Shown here: one piece after another, positions 22,301 to 33,220 of the stretch
Numbering within the stretch: the stretch's first letter is position 1
Layout: the number at the start of each line of letters is the position of its first letter
DNA from: Chondrus crispus
Taxonomy: Eukaryota > Rhodophyta > Florideophyceae > Gigartinales > Gigartinaceae
Reading direction: 5' to 3'
NCBI RefSeq assembly: GCF_000350225.1
Contig: NW_005179131.1
Location: forward strand, 124,001-188,000
Length of the DNA stretch: 64,000 bases
Translations under genes and position numbers: made by a program
Notes under the pieces: model-generated
Database searches by the model: none
What the model was told of the DNA's origin: nothing
Seen by the model: only the letters and a program-made list of their open reading frames with translations

Positions 22301-24598
22301 GTACACGGCTATGTACAACTGTATTATACTACTGTACAGTATGCTGTATCAGCACGGACAGTGACAACAACACATTATTTTTTATAATGCATTGGGCACA
22401 AATAAACTTGACAGCTGTGGCAATGACACGCATCTTCATTAGAAGCAATTCCGATCTGAGATCATTACTCAGAGAGGGCCCGCAGGACCACTCATACGCA
22501 GATAAAATGTGGAAGTGTGAACTGAAGAGTTGCAAACTTTCCTCTGAGGAGTGACATTATGGGAAATACTGGTGTCTTAGATATGTGTAGAGAGAGTTTC
22601 GATGGGTATTTGGAAGCAGCAAAAAAAATTGCGTTCTTTGTCTACTCGCTCATTGCAGTGGTATCCGACATGAGATCTGCGGCATGCGAAGAACTGAATA
22701 TCTCAGTTGTTGTGGCTTGTAGTTTTCTAATTCCACGGCCTGTTTGTACAGTGAATGCAGTACACGCTCGGGTGAAGTGTCTATTGGCTACATGACATGC
22801 GATTTGCTGTGTCATCCCTTCAACTAAATTGCGAATATGCATTGCACCACAAATTTAGAAAGTCAATTTGGATACCTTTATTCAACGTGCCCACCCGCAG
22901 GAAACAAATTCTTGCAGAACATCGTGCGGAGCAGCTTTGCATACAATGAACAATAATATACGAACGTTTTGGATTCGAAGCTCCCACGGCAAACCGTTTC
23001 AAGGTTTCTCTATAATTTTTTTTTTTTGCCAGGTACCTTCTAAAAACGATAAGACATGCATTTCTCTCCAAAAACTATCCACCGTCAACACAAAATGAAA
23101 TTATGGTGACCAGGGCACCTCTCTCCTTCTTCTGCAGTGAAGACACGTCCAGAAAATATGTTTAAAGGTAGCCTCGTATCGGTTATTTGACCTTAAATGA
23201 GGCCAAATGTCATGTAGACACTAGAGTGGATAGCTATTCGCGGAGCGCGTCATTAGGACGCCAGTGAATAAAACATTTTATTCTAGGGGCATACCAGGAT
23301 GTTCTCATGGCTGTGAGAAACATGATTTCCAGCTCCCATTTCCTCACACATCACCGTGCCCGATCGATATAATATTATAAAGAGGGAATCCCACATCCCC
23401 CTAAAGTTTGCTTGCGTTCCCATTCATGGGTGTGTGCGTACGTGGCTCTAGAAAGGTACAGCAAGCACAACACGAACGATACCCGTTGACCAAACGTAAT
23501 AAAAAATACATAATTTCGAAATTAATCACTGGGGTGCAAGCAATACAATACTAGCCTGTGTTGTACGTCCATTGCAACCATGGCACAAACATATGTCTGT
23601 TCCAGAGAGGCACAAAGAAGCTGAATGAAAGAAACAGGGCACTCACAAGAAGCCGGCAGTATCGGTAATATATAGTTAGACATAGTTTTATCGCATCCAG
23701 AAGATACCATACAATGGTATGTCGATGCATCAGCAGCACAAATGGGATTCTAGACTCAAGTCATGAAAGGTACATTTGGTATCTCGAGTCAGTGATCGTA
23801 AAAACATTGTGCACTAGGCCGGACCTAAATTAGATCATGTAAATGTGAATAGAGTCTGTAACGACGCGATTGCGTTTCCTCAGCGGGTACGACTGCAGTA
23901 AGGATCGAACACAACTCAAGACGTGCACTGTGCAATCTTCATATGAATGCAATACAAATACGTGAACGCGCTACCGTTACGTGGCTATGTTATAATTCTT
24001 GGCTTCAGGGGGCTCCTAATTGTTCGCAGACAGGGAAGGTGCCTAACTCGGATGCATTGCACTAGTAATGGTGACATGGAGAAATCGCGAAGATTGGCGG
24101 GGAACACTAAGTTGATTTGTGCCCAATGCATGATAAATATAGTGTTAAAATAATGTAGTGTTGTCACTGTCCGCGCTGAAAGAACTTCGTCGGAAGATCT
24201 GAATTCTGGACTTCGTGTCAAAATATGAGGCCTTACAGGCGTCCCAAGAGCGTGCTCCTGCACACATTGCGGTTTGCAGGGATGCGCGGACGCGAGAGAC
24301 TGGGACAAAGGGAAGTGTGGACCCAACCGACAGGGTGATCAGGATTGGCGACGATCGTAAACGGCCTTTGGAGGAGAGCGCAGGCGGTGGAGAAGTGAAG
24401 GAAATTGAGGGCGCGCATAATGGAGGGAATCGAGGCGGAAGCGGACCGATATCAGTGGGCATGTAGTGAGCCCGCTGACGGGCCGAGGGAAGCGAAAGCA
24501 GGGACGGCAGATGGTGCGTTCTTTGGCTGTCGCCGGAGCAAAAGGAGGGTGAAGAGAAAGGCGCGCATGGAGACACCAGCGGCACGAAGCGCAGTATA
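22301..24598. other. Spacer of inverted duplication, left part: no gene seen
   Basis: No convincing coding frame. A segment of about 68 bp at 22347-22414 recurs inverted at 24107-24174 (shared core ggacagtgacaac and tgcattgggcacaaat). A run of ten or more T lies near 23012-23030. The rest is AT-rich and unassigned. Confidence 0.4.
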
Positions 24599-25848
24599 TC
24601 CCTAGCGTTCATTTTTAATGATCACTACAGTGATCATTAACTTTGACGCTTTGTAGCTCACTTTTTACCCAGTGTTTCGAGCTATCAAACTGCATGTCGA
24701 TAACGGCTAATCAGACGAGTCGACTCGAAAAGGATTGGCAGAAATCGGCCAAGTCTCACGGTTTCGCGATGCTTCCCAAGTGACACCTGGGGACCTCTCA
24801 TTTTGGGCGAAGTCCATTGTAGTGATCATACACACATGTTCACTACAGTGATCACAAGGGCTCAAAAGCGGCCCTTTGAGGTGATTTTGCTACATATTTC
24901 GGACAACGGAGCCAAGCACTGCTCAGCCGTGCCATTGAAGCTATACTTTTGGCGGTGAAGTAGTCGCTGGGAGCACAGAGCTCCTTGCCATGCTCGTATA
25001 CGTCGCGGAGATGCGACTTTGTGACTGCGTGTTAGTTGTCATGCTGTTAGGAGGTAGAGAGCGAGGGGACGGGGGTGTGTAGGGAGAAGGTGTGTGGTTT
25101 TATCGGGGAGGAGCATGGGGGGGAGGAAGGCGCAAAGGAGGACACAGAGAAGAAGAGCGAGTGGGTCGATTTCAAACTGCACAAGGGCCTATTGAATGTT
25201 GTTAGTGGTCAGGCTGTTGCGTGAGCTCTCCTCCGCTTTGAGGCTGCCGACGTGGTCCTCGTATCGTTGTCTTGCGAGCGCTTCGCTCGAGTCGAGGGCC
25301 TCGGAGGTCGACCTTCGAGGCCCTCGGCCACGGCCTCTGCTGCGTCCCCTGCCGCGTCCCCTGCCGCGTCCCCTGCCATGAGCCCCACCTCGACTGCGAA
25401 CACTTCCAATTCCGCCGCCCCCACGACCACTGCTACCACTATACGCATTGCCCCTTCCTCGCCCAACCCCTGGCGCCATGGATGCATGCTCCGGAGCGCT
25501 GGGCGGCAGAGTTGCCATGCCTGTGAAGAACAGCCTGCAGCTCCGGCTTATCTTTCTTGCGCTGGAGTACTAGGGGGAGCACAAGACTGCATGCATGGGA
25601 TCGAGCAATGCATTTTTTTCAGTCAACTAAGTCCCAACGAGTTGAGAAATTTCTGCTCTTTGCATTTACTGTTTCGGATCATGAAGTCCGTGACGCAATT
25701 AGTCCTCAGTTCGCGCCAAAGTTAGTACAGTACTTCAGCATAAGATGCGGAAGCTCTGTAATGATCACTACAGTGATCATAAGGGCCAAATCCAAAAACG
25801 ACGATTTGGCTATATGATCACTGTAGTGATCATTACTCACGCTAGGGA
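24599..25848. mobile_element. Non-autonomous TA-flanked DNA transposon with long inverted ends
   Basis: The ends begin TCCCTAGCGT in both orientations (24599 and the complement at 25848) and each is flanked by TA (24597-24598 and 25849-25850), as in Tc1/mariner/pogo-type insertions. Just inside each end is a perfectly shared 22 bp block made around TGATCACTACAGTGATCA, itself nearly palindromic. The same palindrome recurs subterminally near 24815-24860 and 25757-25778. Total length 1250 bp. It has no transposase; the interior carries a Gly/Arg-rich frame (25189-25518, minus). It lies in the spacer between the two vWA genes. Confidence 0.85.
25189..25518 (-). CDS. Gly/Arg-rich small ORF inside the TA-flanked transposon
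   Basis: An ATG frame of 109 residues. The N-terminal half is Gly-rich, and residues about 50-70 are alternating Gly-Arg (GRGRGRGRGRSRGRGRG), an RGG/GR-type RNA- or DNA-binding composition. It ends with an acidic, helical-looking stretch (ARQRYEDHVGSLKAEESSRN). The GR run is encoded by a short near-repeat of ccgcgtcccctg. It may be the 5' end of a transposon-encoded protein left after internal deletion, or a repeat-generated frame with no product. No family assigned. Confidence 0.3.
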   Translation of the reverse strand: MATLPPSAPEHASMAPGVGRGRGNAYSGSSGRGGGGIGSVRSRGGAHGRGRGRGRGRGRSRGRGRGPRRSTSEALDSSEALARQRYEDHVGSLKAEESSRNSLTTNNIQ

Positions 25849-25944
25849 TATGGGGGAAAAGGATGCCTGTGAAGTCAGTAGATAAGGCTGAAATAGATGG
25901 AGAATAACGAGGAGACAGACATGCACACACACACACATACATAC

Positions 25945-28693
25945 AGTAGAAATGGCTCGTGGGTGATAGTCCCAATCCACGACCAAATCAGCATATGCAA
26001 TTCGCTTGGGAGAAGCCTTCTCGCAGCTCATGTATTCCACTGTGCTCTTCCTCCTTTCCTTCTCAGGGAGCATACTCGCCTTTTAGCTCCCCTCTCTCGC
26101 TATCGAGTAGCGTATTCTTCCATCCGATATCTTCCCTCTAATTCTAACGCTGCCAACTTCCAGCGTACATTGGCAGCCAGGCTTTGGCTGCTTCTGTACC
26201 GCTAACGCAAGTCTCCCCTTTATGGGGCATTTGCGAGTGTCGCCAACACTAGGTTGAAATCGTAACAATAGTGCAGTATACTACACAACACTAAAGGTAT
26301 CAACCGGTTGTTTCCGGCTTCTTCCATCACGTATGGTTTCACTGGCATGAGAGGAAAAGCGCGGACTGCGCTGTCCGTGTATGATATAGAGAAGACCATG
26401 TTGCTCGAAGATTTCCATCGATCGAAAAGATGACCATGAAATTCAAATGATCTCTGAAAATAACTAAAGGACCTCTCATGCATCTTGGGCTGATAAATGA
26501 GTGGATCTCGCTCTCCAGAAGAATGACGTCTCAATTGGAAATTATTTGATGGAATCGAACTGGATATCGTGAACTGTTGCTACAATATTTCTCGCTTGCC
26601 ATGTTGGATCGTGAATAATTGTCAGACAACGAATCCACGCAAGACTCTAGAGCAATGAAGGCTAGTTTGTGTGGGTCATCTCAAGTTCTCTTTCTCTTCG
26701 TCAATACCCCAGAGACAGCACTCTTCGTCATGACCGAAATCCGTTTTTATCAAAATCGGGCCATGGCAAGCAACACACGAGCGGATCACATGTGGAAGAA
26801 CTTCATGGTGTTCGATCGCTTTACATATCATCTTTCTTCGGCTGAGAGGGTGATTGATCACGCAAGAAAAAGAACAAAGCTTTCAAGTAACACGTAAACC
26901 GAGTAAACCATGACGAGGCGTGTTGTTCATAGAAGGGATGATCAGGGTGCATGCGTTTCATCACCTTCGTTCGGCCTTGACGGCGAATTGGGTAGATATG
27001 TGTGCAGACATGGAACATCTCACGTTGTACTGCTGGCGTCATCACTAAACAGGGCACATTCTTCTGAGAGTGTTGCTTTTGCAATCGCTTCTATCTTATC
27101 TGAGACGCAGCTCACAGTTTAAAAACTATTTAATGAAAATCGTGTCAAGCGAAATAGACTACCTGCACAATTCTCTCAACCTGTCGACTCACAAAACCAC
27201 AAATTGGTACCGAGATCAGATATCACGGGCATCGCCATGAAAGTGGCACTATTCTTGTCCTCTGTGCTACTCGTCTTTGGCATTGCCGCCAGCCAACCTG
27301 TAGGCTCAGTCGTCACGTTTGGGCGATGCCCTAACGTTTGTGTGTCGGAATTCGGAGCTGTTCTTAGTCTCGTTAGTGATTGCGCTGCTCGTTTCTCGCT
27401 GGGATGCCAGATGACGCCATGCGCAGCTCCTAGATCATTCACCTGCCTTAGACCGGACTTGGAGGAACCTCGCGAGGAAGGTGCTGCAATCACAGGCGTG
27501 GCCGACATTTTCTTTGATACCTTACAAGTCGGCCCTGCGTTTCCCGTGTTCGTCAAACTGTCGACACAAGATGCACTCAATTTGGATCTCTATCTTTTGA
27601 TTGATTCCACTGGTGGTAGGAGAGCTACCATCGACACATTGCGGAGCGGCTTTAATGAAATTATTGACCATTTTAATAGCAGCCCGTCGTTCAGCTCTGT
27701 TCACTTTGGTGTTGGGACATATCGCGATGAGACCGAGGCCGAGGCCGGCTTTGACAATGGTTTCAGAAATTTGCAGTCCATCAGTCCTGATGCAGCCGCA
27801 TCCAAGGAAGCCGTTGACAGCCTCAGGACAAGTGGCGGAGCTGATCGCGACAAGGCTAACTTGGTGGCTTTACACAAGGTAGCTACCGACCCCTCTATCA
27901 GGTGGAGGAACAACGCCCGCAGAATAATTATGTACGTGGGAGATGTGCCAGGTCATGAGCCTTCATGCGGACCTTTTGGAACTCTGACGAGGGAGAGTGT
28001 TATCGATGATCTGCGGAAGGAGCAGATCACCGTGCTTGGCCTCAGCGCTCCTGGAGCTGGTCATTCATCACAGTTTAACTCGGCACCTCTCCGTTCGTTC
28101 GGTTGCAGTGGTACACCTACCGCTGGTCCATCTTCAGCTGGTCCGAGGCAAACAGAGGACATTACTGACGCTACTGGAGGTACTCTAAGTCTCAGTGACA
28201 GTGACGCAATCATTGACGACATTATCGATTCGGTCGAGACCCTTCCATCCACGTTCTCGGTGGACATGTCGGACTGCCAAGGCAAATTGAAGTCTGTGTA
28301 CGATCCGAGCTTTCCACTCACATTGCGACTTGGAGAAGAGGTGACAGTCAGGCAGAACCTCTCTGTTGATCAAGAATTCTGCGAGCAACTAATGACTTCT
28401 TTTACGTGCGAAATTCGGTACATTCAAAGCGGAGTGTTCTTAGAGCCGACGAATGTTCGTGCTAATAAAATTGTTGGTTGTCTTGATCTCAATTGATAAA
28501 ATGGGATGGAACCAGCGCTAGTGGTCTTGAGAACGAATACAAATAAGCACGACCCCCCTCCCTTTGTTTGTCGCATTTACATCCGGTGTCGATAGCGGAT
28601 CTCGGTAGCGGAGGACTACACGCAACGTGCTCAGATGAGAACGCTTCTGCTTTCGATATATTCCCGACATCAGATCATGTGAAGGGACACTCT
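25945..28693. repeat. Right arm of large inverted duplication
   Basis: The arm is the inverted counterpart of 19547-22300. It holds the second vWA gene in the opposite orientation plus matching flanks on both sides. The outer match ends at gtgaagggacac (28692), opposite gtcccttcagg on the left. Only this arm has the gaccgaggccgaggcc-type small insertion in its vWA gene. Confidence 0.85.
27237..28496 (+). CDS. Secreted von Willebrand A domain protein, altered metal site
   Basis: The product is 419 residues from ATG 27237, starting with a signal peptide almost identical to its paralogue's (MKVALFLSSVLLVFGIAASQ). Domain order is the same: a Cys-rich N-terminal segment, a vWA domain from about residue 116, and a C-terminal beta-rich part ending GCLDLN. 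The metal site reads DSTGGR (Asp123 to Gly127). The Ser that usually coordinates the metal is Gly here, and the following helix is rewritten (GRRATIDTLRSGF against GSMKETIMEVRERF). VGTYRDE and VGDVPGHEP are kept. The frame is fully open, so it is not an obvious pseudogene. Loss of metal-dependent binding is an inference. Confidence 0.85.
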   Translation: MKVALFLSSVLLVFGIAASQPVGSVVTFGRCPNVCVSEFGAVLSLVSDCAARFSLGCQMTPCAAPRSFTCLRPDLEEPREEGAAITGVADIFFDTLQVGPAFPVFVKLSTQDALNLDLYLLIDSTGGRRATIDTLRSGFNEIIDHFNSSPSFSSVHFGVGTYRDETEAEAGFDNGFRNLQSISPDAAASKEAVDSLRTSGGADRDKANLVALHKVATDPSIRWRNNARRIIMYVGDVPGHEPSCGPFGTLTRESVIDDLRKEQITVLGLSAPGAGHSSQFNSAPLRSFGCSGTPTAGPSSAGPRQTEDITDATGGTLSLSDSDAIIDDIIDSVETLPSTFSVDMSDCQGKLKSVYDPSFPLTLRLGEEVTVRQNLSVDQEFCEQLMTSFTCEIRYIQSGVFLEPTNVRANKIVGCLDLN

Positions 28694-28873
28694 AGTTTGT
28701 CATTAATAGGGAAAGAGATCCGTCGTACGAGCTTTTGAGCTCGTACTTATTTTTTTATGTTACAGTATACAGTACCGTTGGTACTGTACTGTTGTGGTGT
28801 TGACTTTACAGTCGGGCTGACAGAAGCCTTGATGGGTTGGAAGGCCAGCTCCACAGGGCCAGCGAGTATAGTA
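28694..28873. other. Short palindromic flank of the Tc1 element
   Basis: An imperfect hairpin built on acagtaccgttggtactgt lies near 28770-28790. No gene. Confidence 0.4.
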
Positions 28874-30439
28874 CAGTGCGCGAAACTGTAATAAATACAC
28901 CCATCGACAAGGATCAATCTGACACTTCGTGACCAGTCCGTCCACAAACAGCTACGAATGCGGGTCTGACACGCGCCAATAATAACGCATATCAATCAAG
29001 AATATAGATACAGCGCACCACTGTCGAGATATCTTTAAAAACCCGAGCGCAATTGTTATAAATACGCGAAATATGATATGACACAAAACATAAAGGAGCG
29101 TTTAATACTTTGTTGCACCACCCCGCGCATCCATGACAGCATGCATACGACGGGGTAGGCTCTTGTACAGCTTTAAAAGAAGGTCCGACCCCACTGTAGA
29201 CCAAGCCTCTTCAATGGCATCCTTCAACTCTCTAACATTCTGATAATGTCTGCCTCTTGCGTACCCCATTCTAGCCATGACTCCCCAGACATTCTCGATA
29301 ATATTCATGTCTGGGGACTTAGGAGGCCACGGTAGAGTCCTTATAGAATGGCCAGAGAGCCAAGTTCTTGTAAAATTTGAAGTATGAATCGGGGCATTGT
29401 CCTGCTGGAACACCCAACCCTGCCCTTCCCCAAATACCTCTGAGCTAAATGGCAGTAAACCGTGGCGCAAAACATCAACATACTTAGTAGAATCCTGTCT
29501 TCCATCCATAAAAACAATAGGAGAAACACCATATAAACTAATGGCACCCCACACCATAACCGAAAATCCCCCATTCTGTCGCTTAGAAAAAATTCGCTCT
29601 TTGGTGCGGAGATCATGCCAGTACGAGGCAAAACCATCAGGACCATCACCATTGAACTTTTTCTCATCGCTAAAGACCACAGTATTCCAAAACTCTTCAC
29701 CCTTGCTTATGAATCTACGGCACCACTTGACCCTATTCTCTTTATGCTGAGGGGTCATCTGTGGTGCCGTGATCATTTTTCTATACTTGAGATAGGGCAC
29801 AGCGCTCAGTATTTGTTGGACGCGTCTGTGCCCAATCGGCAGTTTGAGATCAGCCTGAATACCTCTTGCGCTTTCCTCTCCTTTTAAAGCCATCCTAATT
29901 ATAGCCCTCTTCTGCGTCTCTGAGATCTTCTGATTTCCTTTCCAGTGTTTAGGATGTTTGTGTTTAAACCCCAGCCTAACTACACTCTGTACGGCTCCTA
30001 CGGAGCGATTGACAGCTTCCGCAATGCTCCTGAATGAAATGCATTCCTTGTGGAGAGCCAAGATCTGGCCACGCTCAAGATCGGTTATTGCGGGGCCCCG
30101 AGGCATTTCTTCTTTGTTCTGGATAGTTGAGTTGTACTGATATTGTAAAGGAGCAGTTGCAGTTTACGTTGGGATGTTTTGAGGCTTATATAGCGCTTTA
30201 CGGTCCTGTTTTGGCGCCCTAAAGGTACTGTGCTTTATGGTATTTCGCGTATGTATGCCAGTTTCGCGCGACTTTGCGGAGCTAACTCCAAAACCGTGTC
30301 CACGTAAAACTGGCGGGCTCTACAAATGTTTATTCCTTGATGTCCTGGTACTGTACGTGGGGCGATGCTTTAAAAGGGCAATCGGAGGTGTTGTTTACGT
30401 GGTGGTCGATGTGTGTATTTATTGCAGTTTCGCGCACTG
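28874..30439 (-). mobile_element. Tc1-type transposon, apparently whole
   Basis: Both termini start CAGTGCGCGAAACTG, and about 36 bp are shared with only two mismatches. TA flanks both ends (28872-28873 and 30440-30441). A second inverted motif, ATACGCGAAATA, lies at 29062-29073 and inverted at 30241-30252, that is 188 and 187 bp from the two ends. This gives the paired outer and inner repeat layout (IR/DR type) known from Tc1/Sleeping Beauty-like elements. The transposase frame is intact. It is a plain DNA transposon and may be recently active. Confidence 0.92.
29102..30106 (-). CDS. Tc1/mariner transposase, DD34E
   Basis: The product is 334 residues from ATG 30106, typical for Tc1 transposases. 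The N-terminal third is a paired helix-turn-helix DNA-binding region (ERGQILALHKECISFRSIAE, then a second HTH around KGEESARGIQADLKLPIGHR). The catalytic domain shows VVFSDEKKFN (first Asp), VFQQDNAPIHTS (second Asp) and SPDMNIIENVWG (Glu). There are 34 residues between the second Asp and Glu, the Tc1 signature. WGAIS and the GFSVMVWG segment are also typical. No stop or frameshift is seen. It acts in the nucleus on the terminal repeats at 28874 and 30439 by cut-and-paste. Confidence 0.95.
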   Translation of the reverse strand: MPRGPAITDLERGQILALHKECISFRSIAEAVNRSVGAVQSVVRLGFKHKHPKHWKGNQKISETQKRAIIRMALKGEESARGIQADLKLPIGHRRVQQILSAVPYLKYRKMITAPQMTPQHKENRVKWCRRFISKGEEFWNTVVFSDEKKFNGDGPDGFASYWHDLRTKERIFSKRQNGGFSVMVWGAISLYGVSPIVFMDGRQDSTKYVDVLRHGLLPFSSEVFGEGQGWVFQQDNAPIHTSNFTRTWLSGHSIRTLPWPPKSPDMNIIENVWGVMARMGYARGRHYQNVRELKDAIEEAWSTVGSDLLLKLYKSLPRRMHAVMDARGGATKY

Positions 30440-30441
30440 TA

Positions 30442-31072
30442 TATGCTGCACGCATGGCGGACAGGGGTCGAGGGGCACAGCCGTCTGGAATTCGTGGCAC
30501 CACCGTCGGCGGAGCACAGCCTGGACGGAGTGCGCCGGAGCACGGCCGTCTGGACTCTCTGGGGACGCGTATGGGTGCGGGGCCGAAGCGGGCGGCGGCG
30601 GTGGCGGATAGGGGGAAACGGAAGGTGGTGGTGGGCCCGGGAGGCGGGCAGCGGAGCGAAACGGAGGAGGTCCGCCGTGGAAGAAGATAGACTACGAGAA
30701 GGTGGTGGGCGGGGGTGTATGAATGGGAAGAGTGTGTAGACGGGAGTAAAGGGGGCATCGAAGCCTCGAGTGGAGAGAAAAGAGATTGCGGGGCACGATC
30801 AAGTACCGGTCGTAACAGTACTGTAGTGATGTCTTCGGACTAAAATGCACTTACAGGGGGGGGTCACGATTTAGTGCCCTCTTTGACAGTGCCTCCCTCG
30901 GTTTAGTGCCACCAAAACCCGGTTGTCACGGCTTATCATAACACGACACGTGAAGTCCAATTCTAGGTCGAGCGCAATGCGACGCCGCGCACTCGCCCGA
31001 ATCCACATTCTTCCACATTCACGTTTTCGTTGAGACTGGCGACCTCCACCCATCGCCCAATCAACCCTCGTA
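30442..31072. other. No confident gene
   Basis: A plus frame starting with ATG near 30454 (MADRGRGAQPSG...) runs Gly/Arg-rich to 30690 and resembles repeat-driven translation. The rest is unassigned. Confidence 0.35.
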
Positions 31073-32510
31073 TTGTTCACCTTTCCTGATCGCCCCCTTC
31101 TGACTCAAATGGACATGACAGCAAAAATATCGTCACAGCCGAAGCCTGAAACGCGGCGAACGCGCCTCACAGTCAATCAAAAGGTAGACATCGCGAGACA
31201 AATGCAAACAGGGACACTCGCTAATCGCATCATGAAAAAGTACCAGATCTCTCGCCAAATTGTAACAAACATTCGATCAAATATCGACCTATCATGGAAA
31301 CGGCAATTACTTCAAACGTCTCTCTAAACAGCAAATCCGTCAAAGCATGTGCCCTTCCGTTGCTCGAAAAGTTGCTTCTTGAATTTATCACAATTTCCCG
31401 TTCACTCAAGATACCGGTTACTCAAAGCGTTATTCAAGCAAAGGCATTGCTGATTCAGGACGAACTTTTAAAGGGAGAGCAGGCGATGTGCGCAGCCGAG
31501 CATCATGCGCTGGATATTTTCAAAGCATCATGTGGATGGGTAAGTAAATTTGTACAGCGTCATTCCCTTCGTTCGGTTTCTTTACATGGCGAAGCTGTCT
31601 CTGTTAACCTCAACGCAATTGGAGAGCGCATTGTACTACTGCGCGGATTGATGAGCAAGTTCAAGGTTCAAAGGATTTTCAACGTGGATGAAACAGGACT
31701 TTTTTATAAATTACGACCACGGAAGACATACATCTGCACACATGAGAACAGAAAATCTGTTCGAGGAACTAAGCGCATGAATTCGAAGGACCGCATCACG
31801 GCATATGTCTGCACTAATTCTAATGGATCGTTGAAACTACCGATGGCAATTATTGGTTAGAGCAAAAACCCAAGATGCTTCCGACTTGGCCAACCGCCAG
31901 TGCCCTACTTTAGTCAATCCAATGCGTGGTCCGACGCTGTTACTTTTAAGAAATGGTTTTATCAGGTCTTTCTTCCATATGTCAGGTCTAAGACTTCTGA
32001 CCCCGTTCTTCTCCTGATGGACAACTGCGGGCCGCACGGTACGGATTTAGAAGATGTAAGAGGCCAAGTATCGATAATGAATCTACCACCAAATTGCACA
32101 TCAGTGCATCACCAATGGATCTAGGAATTATTTCATGCTGGAAGATACGTTATCGCCATCACATGTTGCGGGAAATTGTTGGCGACATTGAGGACCGAGC
32201 CACGAAGCGCAATATAAATAAGAAAAAGACCGCTGGAACGAGAGGCATGAGGGATGGATACGATCCTCACATGCTTGATGTTTCCAAAATGGTCCACATG
32301 ACTTAGGAAACTGTCAGCCAACAAACAATTGCCAGGTGTTGGGTCAAAGCAGGTATTCTGCCATTGGAGATGCAGGATGACCTCACAAGTCAGTACGGAA
32401 AGATGCATGGTAGTCGTGTATCGGCAGATAAAGAAGTTTTAAGAAACGTAATGGAAATGATGAAGCATTTATCTTTAAATGTGAAAGAGGACGACGAACT
32501 TTCAACCTAG
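31073..32510 (+). pseudogene. Decayed pogo/Tigger-like transposase
   Basis: The N-terminal part (31073-31327) has a CENP-B/pogo-type HTH (RLTVNQKVDIARQMQTGT, then KYQISRQIVTNIRSN). After a frame change near 31300, a second HTH region (ASCGWVSKFVQRHSLRS) and the DDE core follow: FNVDETGLFYKL, LLMDNCGPHG and PMDLGII. In-frame TAG codons occur at 31858-31860 and near 32304, and a second frame change near 32105. The frame ends KEDDELST near 32508. It is a plain DNA transposon gene with about four lesions. No terminal repeats were found. An LTR element lies against its 3' end at 32523. Confidence 0.85.
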
Positions 32511-32522
32511 GGAGTTGAGAAC

Positions 32523-33129
32523 TGTGGTACAACTCTCCTCAAACCCTAGCGGGCGAGAGGCTCAGAGGATGAGCCGAGGGAGCTCGCGACGCGAGACGCG
32601 CGGCGCGCGGTTACCGAACGGTCGGACTTGCGAAAAGGGAGTGGCACACTGGCCGGTTACGCGCAGTCGTCCCGAGGTGCTAGATCGGAGACGACCGGTA
32701 ACGGGTTAGAAGCCAACGCGCGAGAGAATACCGAAACGGCAGTACGTAGGCGCGAAAGGGAGGGGGGCAAGTCTGCCCCCGTGTTTACTGCGAGGACGGT
32801 GTCCAGGTCTTAACCCCTCAGAGGGACGCCCGGGACACCTGTCCAATACAGTACCTGTCACTTACTGTGGACCAGGTACTGTACGCGATTGAAAATCTAG
32901 CGCCGTCATTACACTACCGCACGGATCCTCACACTACGCGCTTGCATTACACTGCGCGCGCATTATCCCCACACGGTTCCTTACACTACACGTGTACCCA
33001 AGCGTACACCTGTCACTTGCTGCGCCCGTTCGGTAATCATACGTATTACACGTGGGCCACGGTGCCCCGTGCTCGCTGCGCGCGGCCGCTCCTACTGTAC
33101 ACCGACCGCGGATCGGTCGTTGTACCACA
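32523..33129 (-). repeat. 3' LTR (left) of chromodomain Ty3/gypsy element
   Basis: 607 bp beginning TGTGGTAC and ending GTACCACA, an 8 bp perfect inverted terminus. It matches 43039-43646 with three substitutions and one single-base length difference seen by eye. Inside it on the element's strand lies a purine tract (aaggaagggggtc, 33130-33142), which marks this as the 3' LTR of a minus-strand element. Confidence 0.95.
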
Positions 33130-33220
33130 GACCCCCTTCCTTATCTGTCGCCACATCCTCGTGGCGACCACATTTTCTTCCCAGCGGTCCCCTCGATCTC
33201 TTCCACAACCTGTGCGTGCG

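Noticed and set aside
25252-25725. Plus-strand Ala/Thr-rich frame opposite the GR-rich ORF
   Set aside because: It is the complement of a short repeated GC block and has no independent support.
32867-33220. Start of the opposite-strand ORF inside the LTR
   Set aside because: The 118 codons before ATG 33221 are LTR sequence, repeated at the right LTR with no such gene, so the downstream ATG is preferred.
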